Below, piece by piece: positions 1-13,010 of a DNA stretch of 64,000 bases (position 1 is its first letter; the number at the start of each line of letters is the position of its first letter). The position numbers were made by a program, and so were the translations under genes. Origin of the DNA: Lomentospora prolificans (lineage: Eukaryota > Ascomycota > Sordariomycetes > Microascales > Microascaceae); contig JARFXM010000003.1 in assembly GCA_029532625.1 (NCBI GenBank), positions 3,472,001-3,536,000 of the forward strand, in the 5' to 3' direction. Below the pieces are notes generated by a model. The model did no database searches, was not told the DNA's origin, and saw only the letters and a list, made by a program, of their open reading frames with translations.

Positions 1-3000
1 CCTTTGTCTGCATCGTGAGAGGGAGGCAGGGCTCGCAGCAGCCGCTCCTGACATGGCCCGCTCGAGGAAATCTCGGTTTCAGAACCCATTCAACAAGGCT
101 CTAGACGCTAGATCTGATACATGTTGGCAAGCTGAAGCTTTGTCAGGCGTTGTTTATGTGCATCAGCTCTCTCAGTTGTGCGAAAAACGAGCCGCCGGCA
201 GTGCCGAACAGGGGTGTACGGGGTGGTAGGAAGTCCGAAAACACATAATAGTTAGGGCAGGGCGGCAGATGTGAAGTGCCAACGATCGACTAGAGTGTTC
301 CACTATGAGGAAAATTTGCGGCATTGTAGTTCAAAAGCCGGAATATGTCTCCCGCCTGGGGTCTGTAGGTCGGGCCAGAGGTTTACCACGGCATCTGGAG
401 AATCGGAAGAAGCTTCGTTAAAAGGCGGAGCTCCGAATGTGTTGCATCGGGCCCCGGGGAGTCAATTTGAGGTGGGACTACCCATGCAGACTTATTCCTC
501 TTCCGAGATATCATAATACATGGATGAAATGTTACTGTGGCGCCAAGGGCTTGGTCAGATGAAATCGAATCGTCCAATTCTATGCACGAGCTATGACGCT
601 GTGGACAGGCCTCGAGGATGCTGCATGCCATTCGCTATGACAAACTTCCCTTGGAAAAAGGCGCAGAAGAGAACCTAAGGGAGGTCTTTCAAGCCACTCT
701 CAACTCAGTCGCAACTAACTGATCTTCTTCTTCCTCTCTAGGTAAACTGTTTTACTCGAGCATCGAGTCAGCGCAATTTTCCATCATCAGAGTTTGATAA
801 GGGCTATCCTAGAAGTGCTACTAACAGATGAAAGCACAACCAGGGCTCGGCTTCGGTAGGCCCGGATTAACCAAGTGCGACCTATTCTTTCAGAATATTG
901 ATATTCGGCCTCATCAATGGCACGGACTTCCGCGCAATGACTTTTTCGAGGACGCGGGTATTAGGTCGTAATCAGCGCAACTCGAGCCCTGTGGGGTTGT
1001 GGATACTGAAAATACTGTAAATGGCAAATTGGACGACTGAGCTTTGATAATTCCCAATTGACATTCGAGCTTGGGTTAAGCAAACAACAAGCCGTCCCGT
1101 CTTGTCTTGATGGTGGCGGCGGTTTTAGCATGCCAGTGAGCGGATATTCGAAGCTACAACAATCACCAGATATTGACCAATTGATATTGATCGAGATCCA
1201 TGGATGGCTCCGCAACCTAACTCTGTGTCCCTCACCGTCTCGATGTACTTCGTACAACAAACACGAGGCCCGTCCGCCAGTAACCGGCATGGGTTGCAAG
1301 AAGCGCCCACTAAGGCCTCACTGGCCTTTAAAGATGAAAAAAGAAGGTCGGATTTTTGCGGCTGCCCAACTCTCTCCTGAACAAGTAGGTCTTCCGCCAG
1401 TTCCCTACCTGAGGTGACGGGCCTTCCGTTGTATCTGGGAGGTCGGTGCGCGAGCACTTGCATGCTTTCCTGCCAGCTGTGGCTAATACCATTGCGATTA
1501 ATACCCCGGCCCTGGCACAAGGAAAACGCTGTGTCCGTTCGAGGGCTCGCCAGCGGCGGTTGGGCGCCGAAAAACAAGTGTTACGTCTGTGAAGCAAACA
1601 TGGCTGCGTGGTCACTAAACAAGTCGATCTTCGTTGAGCTTTGACCTCAAAGTTTCCACACCCACATACGGTGTACTATTACCACGGATAGCTACAGGAA
1701 AGGCACCCTTGCAGCAGGGCGGAGAAGGAGAGGGGGAGAAGAGCGAGAGGCGGAAGTACGATGGCCTATTTGAGTATCTGCGTGCCATGCCCAAGCGCTC
1801 AAGGCCCCTCGAAGTATCCGGCCTGTTGGCACCCGGAACAGGTCTACTTGCAATGAAATGCAAACGGCCCGTTCGAGGGAGACTTGGCTAGGATCTGCAT
1901 GCCGGAGCTGGGCGTGCTAACAAACAGAAACCCGCCCCGCGAGACCCCATTCTCTTAATCCGGGTTGAAAGGATGTTTCCGGGATTAATCAAACTCACAC
2001 GCCAATGACGCTGCGATAAAGAACCAGGCGCAATTCCCGGACCACTCACTACAACGGCCGGGCCACTGGCTGCCAACTGAAAAAACCTGGACCCAGCCTA
2101 TCTCTTATGTGCGAAAATGAATCTATATAATGAAACGGTGATGAACTGGGGATTTAACGACGTACGGTCAGTACCAGCGCAGGAAATAAATAGGTGGGCG
2201 AAACTCTAGGTCCGAAGCAGCGCTGACAGCTCCTGCTTACAACATCTTATTATTGAATGTTAGGTTTGTTGATCTTGTCTATAATAGCCCTGAGGGCTTG
2301 TGTGGGGCGATTAATCGGCACATCGCCAGCTGCCTAAGTGGTCTTTGTAATAGTTGACCCCAAGCCAGCTGGACCAGCCCCTGCAGTGGTAGTCCCCGGC
2401 TAACTTCCTAAATTTTAAGGGCGGTGGGCCTCCCATATTCGGTGCTCATGGGATATTCGAGGCGAAGTACCTTGGGCCATCGTCCACGTTGCATGTCGAG
2501 CAGGAGCACTTAACCCGTCCTGCGAAACTTGGCCCGAAACGCAGATAATCATCTCGCATTGGCCAGGTTGCAGATAACGATAGGCCAGCGGTCGAAAATG
2601 GATGCTCACGGTGGGCATGGTTTGCTCCCACGAAATGGAGAAAACTTCAGCATTGCGGTGGTTGAAATGCAAGCAAGTGCCCGCGAGAGCCCCATGGATT
2701 CGCAGAGCTAGAACCATGGGAGAGCAGAAAGTGGAACGCTTGGAGAGAGAATCCCTGCTGAATACATGCGTCATTGTCTTTGACATTTAGTAACCCCTAC
2801 GGACCTGATGCTTCAGCTTGTTCCCGAGAGAGGGTATCGCGGTGAAATTCGCTTGCTTGGGACTCCTGACGGTGATCTAAAAATTGAACGGAGTGGATGC
2901 AAGCATTCGGTCGAAGAAGAGTGCCGATCTGCAAGCAGGCATTAGGCTGCTCAAATCCTTTGTAAATTGAGGCACGAAGGCGTAGCAAGGCTTTGGACGC

Positions 3001-6000
3001 CATTGATAGTATCCATCAAGGCACGCCAGATAGCGGAAGGCCTGCCAAGGAGAAATCATGGGGGCCCTTCGCCAGATTGAGAAGCAACCAGAGATTTCGA
3101 AACTATTACTCAATGTTAATAATTCGGCCGCCAACCTGTTTGTTAGTCTGCCATAATCGTCGGGGGGCGAGGCGGTAATAAACTACAGTAGGATCCCACG
3201 AGCACACGTGTGAACATATCTTTCTGAACTGAAATGAAATCAACTTAGACGAGTCTCCACCTGATCCGCTCTCCTCACTGCTTGAAGTGTGCTGATTCAC
3301 ACCACAACCATATCAGATCCCAGATGTGGCCATCCTCGTAAGACCCTGTAATCCTCTGTTACATCAATTGATTGATCAATTGAGGAATCATTGGCGGCTC
3401 CCCCGGCCATCGCTGGCCAAGACACTTGAAGTGGGTAAAACCCGGGAAAATAGCGCTCATGAGAAAACCTCCATCACGCCAGCTACCCTGATTGGTGTGG
3501 AGATACTCCTACGACTGTTCAGCTGAGGTAAAATAGGAGACCTAATAATATCAGCTGGCTAGCGAACCTGCAAAAGGAGCAACTAGCCATGGTAGCTCAT
3601 AAAACTCGGTCTCTCTATCGGTGTCAAATGCTAATAGTCTATACGCTAGAATGGCTGTCCTCATTCGGGAATCTACTAATAAAAGGAGCTGGCAAGCGGG
3701 GTAAAAGACAGATCCACCACATGGTACATCGATTCTACGATGCATACGCCAGGAGACACTGATGCGTGCTTCCCGCACATAATGCAGGACTGGTTGAGTG
3801 GGTAGCTGCACTATGATCGGGGTTTGGAAAAGATACAATCCTCCTTTGTGTTCATCGCCTCCAATGGCGGCGATACAAAAACCAACACTCCAGAGTGCGC
3901 AATTGCAATGGTCTGACATTCCGCAAGTAATGATGGCACCAGTCGGCAAATGGACGGGTCGATTTTCTGGCGCTCCCGTTTTTCGAACGTTGGGTCAATT
4001 GAAGAGGTAGTAACGGGAGCGGAGACGTCGCCGAGGCAATCTCGTCGCCTCCGTTTGGGACGGAGGACTGTTCTCACTCGAGATCCCCGAGCTGTTTCTT
4101 TGTGAGCTAGTTTACGGTCCATTTGGCACTTCGTGGGATGATCCCAGGGGAACTCTGAAATTAGCCTTTCGCTGTTCATCCGAAGTCGGGCAATTCTCTG
4201 GTAGTGGTTATTCCCAGGTTATCTCGGTGCTCAAAGCCATTTTGGGATTTGTGAACATCGACTTGGTGACTGTCCGATTAGGAAATGTTGAGTGACACAG
4301 ACGAGAAAACTCTATGTCAGTCAATGAAATATTTCCCCAACCTCAAGGAGACGTTAACAAAAGGGGAAATAGGGTAGTCTTGGCAAGGAGGACGACGTCG
4401 GCAAGTTGAGAGACAGGAGGGGGGCTACTAGCCGAGTGAGTATATGGACTCTGAAGAAGTCTATCGAACTGGAACCAGCTTCAAGCCACCGGAAATGCGC
4501 CGTCCGGTGATGATGACGGCGGGCGCCCTTTTCCACCGTGATGATGTGGAAGTTGATACCGAAGGGGCCGGTTAGAGATCTAAGGATAAATCGCAGCGGA
4601 CTCGTTTGAAATGGAACTGCTGGTAGATCGGTGAGAATGGGAGCTGGAGTGTGCCGCGTTTGGGGTTGGATGAGACAAGGCTGAAATTAGGCAAAAGAAT
4701 AGAGGCTTTGTCGCAGGAGTTTGGACGGCCAGAGCTTGATCACCACGGGGTCCGGATGAATACCCTGTGGTGTCGATCCCTCCGCTGAACGATAAGATCA
4801 GCGAGCGCAGAGCGCAGGCCAAGGTGATTTGCGGACACCAAAGTTGCTGGGCACAGGGGTCTCAGAATCATGGTGATCGACCGCTCCCCAGACCAGATCG
4901 ACACTAATTAGCCAGCCATAAGCACCTATTTACTATTTGGGCTTGGGTTGTTTGTTACAGCCCTTGTCATCAAAGACTTTCCCGGCTTGTCGAAGGTTAC
5001 AACGCCTTCGTTCAAGATTTTGGACCGTGAACATTTGGAACATTTCTCCACTGCCGAGTCTAATGCCATATAGGTACTCCGTAGGTGACATGAGAGGGAG
5101 TTGGGACGGATGGCATGAATATTTTAAAGTTTCCTTCCCCTTATGCAGGTAAATTGAGCGGGAAGTCCCATATAGGGATGTTCTAATTTCTCGGAAAAAA
5201 TTTCCGAGCTCTTTCCACTGATAGAACCTGAGCGCCTGGCGGGTTCCTCGGGCCCCGTTGGTGCTTCGCCGATTACCATTTGAACGGGATGATATAAATT
5301 CGAGAATCCGCAGTGAAACTACGAAGTAGGTAACTTGTCTGCGTCGCTAGCTAGCTGTCGTACCCTGCTTACTCTTACTGTTTTCGTGGTTAAAGGACGA
5401 GGACTACTGAAGAGTAGGCGCGGTTCTCAAAGTAGTATACATGTTGGGACCACGGAAAAGCTTCCTTTCCAAGGGCTAATCACTTTTCAGCCGCTGCGTA
5501 ATTATTGATGATGAGATGACAGGTTGCTGGCACTCGGCGACTGCGGTGAGAGTGGCGTTTGTGGCTCGCTTCCCTTCTCAAGATGAAGTTGACATGACGC
5601 TCATATATCGACGCTTGCAATATGAGGACCCCTGACGGTTGTGCGCTGAGTGTTGCGTGTGCCAGGCAATGGAATCTCTTCTGGAATGTATGATTTTGTA
5701 TGACATCCTTGAGTTCAGAGTACAGAGGTACATCCAGTTCCTTATGTTAACACGGACTGTGCTCAGACATGAAGGCGAAGAGTGTGGTCCGTATAATGCT
5801 GCAAGCTGGCGATGGCACCAGTTGTCGGCGTGGCTCTTTTGAAATATTGTACCAGCCTATCATGTTGGACGGCACGGAAGAAGCGGGCGCCCTGCACACC
5901 ACCGGGAGAGCGCATGGACCACACAGAGGGCCACTGCTCGCTGCCTTTGCTAGCCAAATCATTAATTCTGACCGATTTGGTGACGCCTCGGGCAAGCCGC

Positions 6001-9000
6001 GCGCTGCGAGCCGACCAAATAGATCATAAAATTGCTCTGGTGGCGGCATGATGAGGTCTGTAATGGGAAGTCTGAAGTAATAATACCCGGGGAGAATTCT
6101 AACCGCATCCTGGCGTTTGCATACCAAAGGAAAAAAAAGTAACCTTATTAGCTTTATAGCTGCACACCGATGAAAACACGTCGAGAACCGCCCCCCTCCC
6201 TCGTTACCTACCCTTGAGGAGTATAATGATCTTGCGCAGCTCAGGATACAACCTTCAGTGCCACGCGTTGTCTATTTTCAGCGGTACTGCCCCCAAGGTG
6301 GTCTCGTGGGTATATCTCAGGTGGTCCCAAAAATCCAGATCTTCACCATGAGCCTTATTACTGGCTGAAGGCTACTTACTGGTGGTAATGGTAACTAGGT
6401 TTGATGGAAATAAATCAATGTGTTTGGAAGGGACGTCGGGTGGGGATATCGGACAACGGTTTAGGACAAGCTCTTCCACCCCTTGAATTTGGCGGCAGCA
6501 TATGTGCGTTGCATCTCGCAGTGCCGTTAATGATGCTCCAGGCACAGACTGCTGAACGAAGCCTTATGTAGGTGATTCTCATGGGACTGGAAGTCGAAAC
6601 ATGAGAGAGGAGATGAAACGGATGGGGACCAAAAAGCCCGGTTCAAAGGATGGAAATGCTCCGCATTTTTTAGTGCTGCCACCCGTCTGCTGTGGGTCTT
6701 TTGACCACTGCCATTCCGGAACAAAACAGTCAAAGAAGAAGTGGGGCATCCAGTCCGATGGATGCCTCTCTCGCGACACCCTTGCTGGCATCTGTTGGAC
6801 CAGCCCATGGCAACCCTCCTTTCTACCTCATGGTCTGGTGTGGGCATTGTAGTAAGAAAGGTAATGGAGGGGGATGAGGGTGGAGATGCAGTGTTCTAGT
6901 TCTTCTCTAGGTGCAACATGCTGGAAGGATCTTTTGGGCGACTGAGGAGCCAAGAGCCGATTCGAAGACCGTTCATCCTCTGTCCATCTTCATCTAGCTG
7001 TTACTCTGTACGGCCAGCGATTGATGGCGTCGAAACACAGCTGTGATGGGTTGGACTGTAGTCCATGGTGATAGCTTACCCATCGCCTGCTTCAAGAATG
7101 GCTGACCTGAGCCGACAGCGAATTCCTGACTGCGAGGTTGGGTGCCGGAGTCGCGCGCAAATCACTCCACTTGCTGCCGTAGCGTGGGAACCCTGCTACT
7201 AGTAGTAGAGAATAGGTTGAGCCGGCGTCTTGGCGAGGGGTGGTGTGGAGGCAAGCAGCTTGGGCCTTCGCTGGCTACGAGGATCAATAAAAATTCCCCG
7301 TCTTCGGTGTGGTGCTCATCCTGTTTGCCATTAGAAAGCCATTTGAAGGACAGACGTGGCTTCTCATTTCTGGCAGCCGCTGAAACTGTTGGATGATTTT
7401 TAGAGCTCGCAAGATCACATCTTCCTTTTTTGCGAATCACAAATGTCCCTTTACTCCCCTCATCGATTGCCCTCGCTACACTTCCACCAAGTGTCTAACG
7501 CACTTGCCGGAAATGGCATTCTAAATGCTGGGCTCTGAGCCTGCAGGTACCAGGTGTTCCTGGAAGGGAAACCACCTGAGACTTCGGCCAGAACAGGGGT
7601 AATGGAGTGCAAGAAGGCTGCCTAAGATTGGTCTGTCTCTATTTGATGCCGTGTGTGCTGGGGGTGTCAAGCAGACTCAATCACTACTTTCGGCTGTGAG
7701 GAATCGCCTGTAAACTATGCGAGTTGGCTACATACCAGTGTCTAGCATGGCTGTTGTACTTGTATTTACGGTCGCAGTGTATACAGTCTAATGCTACTCT
7801 GCTCTGGCTCATGCTAGTGGTACCCTCGTAAGGGCGGGTATGGGTCTTTAGTATCCGAATGTATTTGCTAAGTCTTCAAGGGTGTCGAGTCAAGTAAATT
7901 TGGTTAAAGTCTCAGTGACACGATGTGTGAAATATTGCTAGAGCGCTACCTTCAAGGACCCTTGTTATTACTATGGAGGTACTAGTATCAGGAGTATCTA
8001 GGCCTCTTCACTTGCTCACCCCCTTTGATGGTGCATGCATCTCCGCACCGTCAATTACCCACCCAACCTCCAAACATACCCACCTGCTCCCCTTGTCCTG
8101 TTCCTATTCCTATTCCCATTCCTGGGCGTGTTTGGTGCTATTATCTGGAAGACCATCTGCACCCTTAAAGTCTTTCCTTTTACTTTTGACCCCTTCCTTC
8201 CTCCGACCTTGGACTTTTGCTCGACTTCGTGCTGTGCCTCGCTTGCTTTTGTGTCCTAAAGGTGGCCGCAAGTTCAATAATTGCGAGTCAATAGGTATGT
8301 GTTCGCGTCTGTCGTTTCTATCCCATTAGATCCCCTGCCGACGTCCATGGAGATGGCCTCTTTCCCACTGAATCGGAAATAACCATTCTCGTGGTGGCAC
8401 TGCACTCGCATCCCGCCTCGACAACCACGTTTGGATATTTTGGCTCTGAAACTCCATTATAGTTTCTTCCCAACCCCTGATATCCCGTCCCCATTGCCGT
8501 CCCCGTTCCTATATATGATTGATGTACCGAACTTGCACGGTGGTCTATATTGATCATATTGGTCTACCTGTGTGTCGGTATACAGCAAGCCTATGCCACC
8601 ATCTTCTGCTAAAGAGGTGGCACCGACTTTGTGAGAGGTGCCCTCGGTTCGTCCGACGCGCATCAATCGAGTTGCACCACCAGGTGGATCACACATAAGT
8701 CTACGGCTCCCATGCGCTTCTACACTTCAAGTTTCAGTCTTTCGATGCCATCAAAAATACTGATTAATTGGCCTGATAGCCACCTTGTGTTTTCGCGCGA
8801 CAGGTCTCCCTTGCTTCTAATCAGCTATTGTCCGAGAACGATTACTTACGAGCACCGAAAGCGCGATTCAAAATTGACGTGAGCACGCTCCCGTACAATC
8901 CGACCCACACTCCCCATTACCCGCCCGCTTTCACGATACTTGAACCTTGCGCTACGCCAGCCGGGCAGAACCGCGAGGGAATACTTTAACACGGCCCAGC

Positions 9001-9047
9001 TCCCCTTCAGTGGGGGCTTGTGTAGCGGCCGCTCTCCAAATCTCGCG
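1..9047. other. Long gene-free left arm
   Basis: No protein, RNA or mobile element could be supported here on either strand. Open frames are all short (under about 150 codons), overlap one another on both strands, lack recognisable motifs and do not join through plausible introns. The last kilobase before 9048 is pyrimidine-rich, as expected of a promoter and 5' leader for the next gene. Base composition looks unremarkable by eye and no strong AT-rich repeat-induced point mutation pattern is obvious. Decayed transposons or long noncoding RNAs cannot be excluded from sequence alone. Confidence 0.6.
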
Positions 9048-12000
9048 ATGAGTTCGGCTCAAGACTCAACTGTGTCCCGGCCGACGTCCGGTGTCGCCAC
9101 TCCGCGCTCGATAAGGTCGAGAACCCACAGCATATCCAGCGACAGGCCCTCCTTGTTTGCTCCTAGCTTGATGTCTCCGCCCCTCTCCGTATCCCCAGAA
9201 TCAGCTTTCATCGCCGCCTCCGCTGCGTCGCAAATTGTCACGAATGACCACGACACCCACGCCGCCGTCTGGTACGATCAGCATGGAATCGAGCCCTCGG
9301 GTGAAACCGCCTTGGTGACGAATACCGCCCTGCAGCTTGTTAACAACTTCCTCGATCAACTTCTCTTCAATATTCTTTCAGTTTCTCGCTCTACCGCCTT
9401 GAGCGCACTTCGACCTGCGGTGACGGAGGTACTCAAGCCCAAGTTAGCGAAGGATGCCATAAACCAAGCGGACGAAGAGTTGCGCGAGTACCTAGGTGGC
9501 GGTGATGAAGATGATCTCCTACTTCCCCACGGCCATGATTCCTCCCGCGACTGGGATCTTGAGCTTGTTTGGAAGCGAACAAGATTGAGGTGTATGGTCT
9601 ACTCGTCTCTGGGAGACATGGAAGAGGAAGACGAGGATTATTTCATGGAACAAGAGGGTCTCGAAATCGGCAGCGACGAGCAGCTTCATGATGTGATTTC
9701 GCCCGCAGTAGCCATCTTCCTCACGTCCATCCTCGAGTATATGGGAGAACAGGCCCTTGTTGTTGCTGGGCAGGGCGCTTATCACCGACTGCAGGCTCGC
9801 CTTGAAAAGGAGCTTCGCGATGGGGCTAGGAACGCCAATGATATCGCCGACCGCGTTGTCGTGGATGACCTTGACATGGACCGCGTGGCGCTTGATAGAA
9901 CTCTAGGCCGTCTCTGGCGGGCCTGGAAGAAGAGGATACGGTCACCCACCTTCGACTCTCGGCCTTTTTCTAGAAGCTCCACGAGAAGCCAGCATTTCCG
10001 ACAGAACAGTGCGGTTCCTGTTGAACATCCATTGCCAGAGCTGAGGCCAGACGAGGTTGACTCAGCCGAGGCTGGTGAAATACCTCCTCAGCCGGACCTT
10101 GACCCTGAGGCGCTCGCTGCTTCAGTCCCACTACCAGTCACTGAACGTGATGTGGATGAGATTGAAGTGCCAGGCCTTGCCGCTTATAGTGACGATGAGG
10201 AAGACGATGAAACGGAATATGGCGCAGATGTGGCCTTACCGAGGCCTCACAGTATGATTTCGTTACCCTACCACATGCCCATTGGTCTGGCCGTCGAAGA
10301 AAACTATTACGTTGATGTTCCGGCTGCGGAACCACTTAGGAGGTCAAATTCGAATCCTCACTTGCCATCTGTTCTTATCTGGGCGCGGCGACGGCGCCTT
10401 GCCCTCAACCTAGATCTTGGAGCCGTGGCTCCTCTACCAGAGTCCCCTGATGATGGCGAACTACTCGAATCCGACGTTGAAAACGAAAGTGTTGGCCAAC
10501 CAGAAGATAATATCAAGCAAGAGGTGGATGATGACATACCAGCTGAGGATGTCCCTGAAATTCAGGGCCCTGACGATATCGCTGAGTTCGAAATTCTTAC
10601 TTCTTCCAGGGTTTCCATCGGTGGCGCTGCGTCTCCGTCCCTATCTGGGTCGGATGTGGGTCATTCGAGGAGCTCTAGCCGCCAAGCGACGAGGCCGACC
10701 AGTATGTCATCGCCTCGGCTGATCGAAGTGTCTGGACCCAAGAGTCCTGTCATGAGATCACACACCGAGCCTGAGGTATTTGAGCAGTATCCGGCGGTTA
10801 ACGGTTATGGCACTCAACAGGAGAGGCCCCAGGCTGTAGAAACCATCTTCCGTTCGCCTATTGCAAGCCCTGTATCAAGGCCAACTGCGGAACGCGCAAC
10901 TCGGGCTGGGCGAACTTTCGCCAACTCGGCCATCTCCGAGGTCGAGGAGGATCGGGATGCTTTGTCGATTCGTGCCGAATCCACGCCGACATCTGCCTCG
11001 CTACCAACCCCCAGGTCCGCAAACCTCGCACAAGCGGGTGCGACTACAGAAATCAAGCAAACACCGGTTATGTTCGGATCAACATCGCGTTATCAAAAGG
11101 TGCCATCGCCCAGCCAAGAGCATTCGCAGTCTGGCACTAAGGTCACCATCATTTCAACCTCCAATTCAGATCCCCGCTTCGTCCAAAGTGCTTCCCCCGA
11201 GGTGCCGTCTAAGGCCTCGATACCTAATCGCAGTTATCCCATCCATAACCAGGACCGTGGGACTTCAGTTCAAAAGCACCCTGCCTCCGAAGCCTCTCCA
11301 TCTAGCATCGGTATGGTGTCCGTTGAGCGACCAAGGACACGGCCGGAGACGAGCGAGCTACCACCTATATCTACAAATATCGCGCCGCGCCAGATCCATA
11401 CTTCAGGCTCCTCAGTCTCGTCTAGCACCACTAAGCTAAAGCCCGTCCGCACTTCGGAGGAAAGCGGTAGCGCACGTCCTGAGGACGTCGCCCGCAATTT
11501 TGAGCAGCTTATCCAAAGTGATGAGACCATCCAATATACCCTGACGCCAGAGGGTATGCGTGACATTGACGTGAGTTGTGGACCCCTCCAAAACGAACCC
11601 CTCCCTTTGCACTCGCTAACTGTTTTATAGTCATCATCTTTGCACAATAGCCCTGTGTTGGCCTCGAAGTCTAGGCGGAGCGACGACGTGAAGCGTATTA
11701 ACCCCAACCGTTCACGTTCTTCAAGTAACTCCGGCTCGGCGAAGAGGGTTGGCGGTACCTCTGTTGAAGTGCATCGTAACCCATCGGTGAGAGGCCAAAA
11801 TGGCCTCTCGTCCCATGCCACCAATGGAGGCGCGCCCAAGTTATCCGGCCCCGTTCCCCGCGCACCGGCCTTAGGTCCAGTCTCCTCCCGTGGCTCAAAC
11901 GTCCAAGCCCGTGAGGCTCGAGTCCCTCGAGAGTCTATCGCCGAGTTTGCTGATTTCATTCGCTCTACTGGACCGTACGGGGGGGACAATGGTCCGATAC

Positions 12001-13010
12001 CTATTCGACCTAGCGCCGGCTCCATTTCCTCAGCTAAGAACAGCATTGACACGCGGAGGACCTCATCTGCTAGCAACCGTCCTCGTCTTCTAGCTCGAGA
12101 GGCCATCGTGGATAACCGTGAAGATAATTCGGATCTAATTGACTTCATTCGCAGGGGTCCTAGTGGACTCGGCGACCACAGAATCCCGCGCGCAGTTGCT
12201 CCTTTTAGAACGACGATGGATTCGGACCAAATGTCTGGGGCAGTAGGAGGCAAAGCCGTTGACGCTACTATCCCCAATATACGCTACAGCCAGACATCTG
12301 GAAGTGTTACCGACATGGCTCCTTCTATGCACTCGTCTATCAATTCTCAGAGCGCCCTGCTCAAAAACAAGCCTTCGTACCAGACCACCTCATTTGACGA
12401 GGAGGAGACGATGCCCATGCCGAAGCGAAAAACTCGAAGAGTTCGCGATCCCTATGCTATCGACTTTAGTGATGAGGAGGATGATGAGATTTTCGGCATG
12501 CCGTCCATGCCCGCCAAGTCTACGAAGCCCGCGAAGGAAGAGAGTTTGGCCGATTTCCTCCGAAACTATGAGCCTCCTCCAGAGCCAGTTCAGAGCATGC
12601 CACCCCCCCAAACAAAGCCAAAGAAGAAGTCAAGCACCAGCAACCTCATGAACAGGTTCACGCGTGGCAGTAGCAGCAGCAGCCATAGCAACAAGAATTT
12701 CTCAGGTGGATCCAACACCCTCCCTCCCCTACCAAGGACCAACAGCACCAGCGGTGGTAAGGGATACATACCCATCCAGGTCAATATGCCTCCTGGATAC
12801 GACAAGTATGGGCCGGTAGACACCTCGGTCGCACCCAAAACCTCGTCTCCGGGTGCAGGAACTGTGAGAGTACCAAGGCGGAAATTTGAACCTCGCGAAG
12901 CCGTCTCAACCCAGTCTAGCTCGGGCACGTCGGATCTAGCTGCATTCCTTCGGAGCTCTGGGCCCCCGGCCGCGGCCGCGGCAGGCCCTCGCTATGGCTC
13001 TGGCAGGTAG
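9048..13010 (+). CDS. Large fungal protein with tandem histone-fold-like segments and a repeated C-terminal motif
   Basis: Two exons, 9048-11570 and 11631-13010, encode 1300 residues. The 60-base intron has a GTGAGT donor, a GCTAAC branch site and a TTATAG acceptor, and joins in phase 0. I chose the ATG at 9048; the frame is open 108 bases further upstream but with no ATG. Residues about 95-150 (starting LVNNFLDQLLFN) resemble the later helices of histone H2B. Residues about 214-297, including SPAVAIFLTSILEYMGEQAL, resemble the alpha2-alphaC part of H2A. An acidic insert lies between them. The rest is Ser/Pro/Thr-rich and probably disordered. Four copies of a short motif (DFIR..GP, DFIRRGP, DFLRNYEPP, AFLRSSGPP) occur in exon 2 near 11940, 12135, 12550 and 12935. 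No known function is recognised; a chromatin role would be inference. The gene structure is secure, the function unknown. Confidence 0.88.

Noticed and set aside
3365..3386. Near-palindrome around TCAATTGATTGATCAATTGA as a possible operator or insertion site
   Set aside because: Short, AT-rich, imperfect and isolated; no flanking gene or repeated copy supports a function.
11270..12277. 335-codon minus-strand open frame
   Set aside because: It lies antisense to the secure plus-strand gene at 9048-13010, crosses its intron and has no recognisable motif; it is a composition-driven shadow frame.
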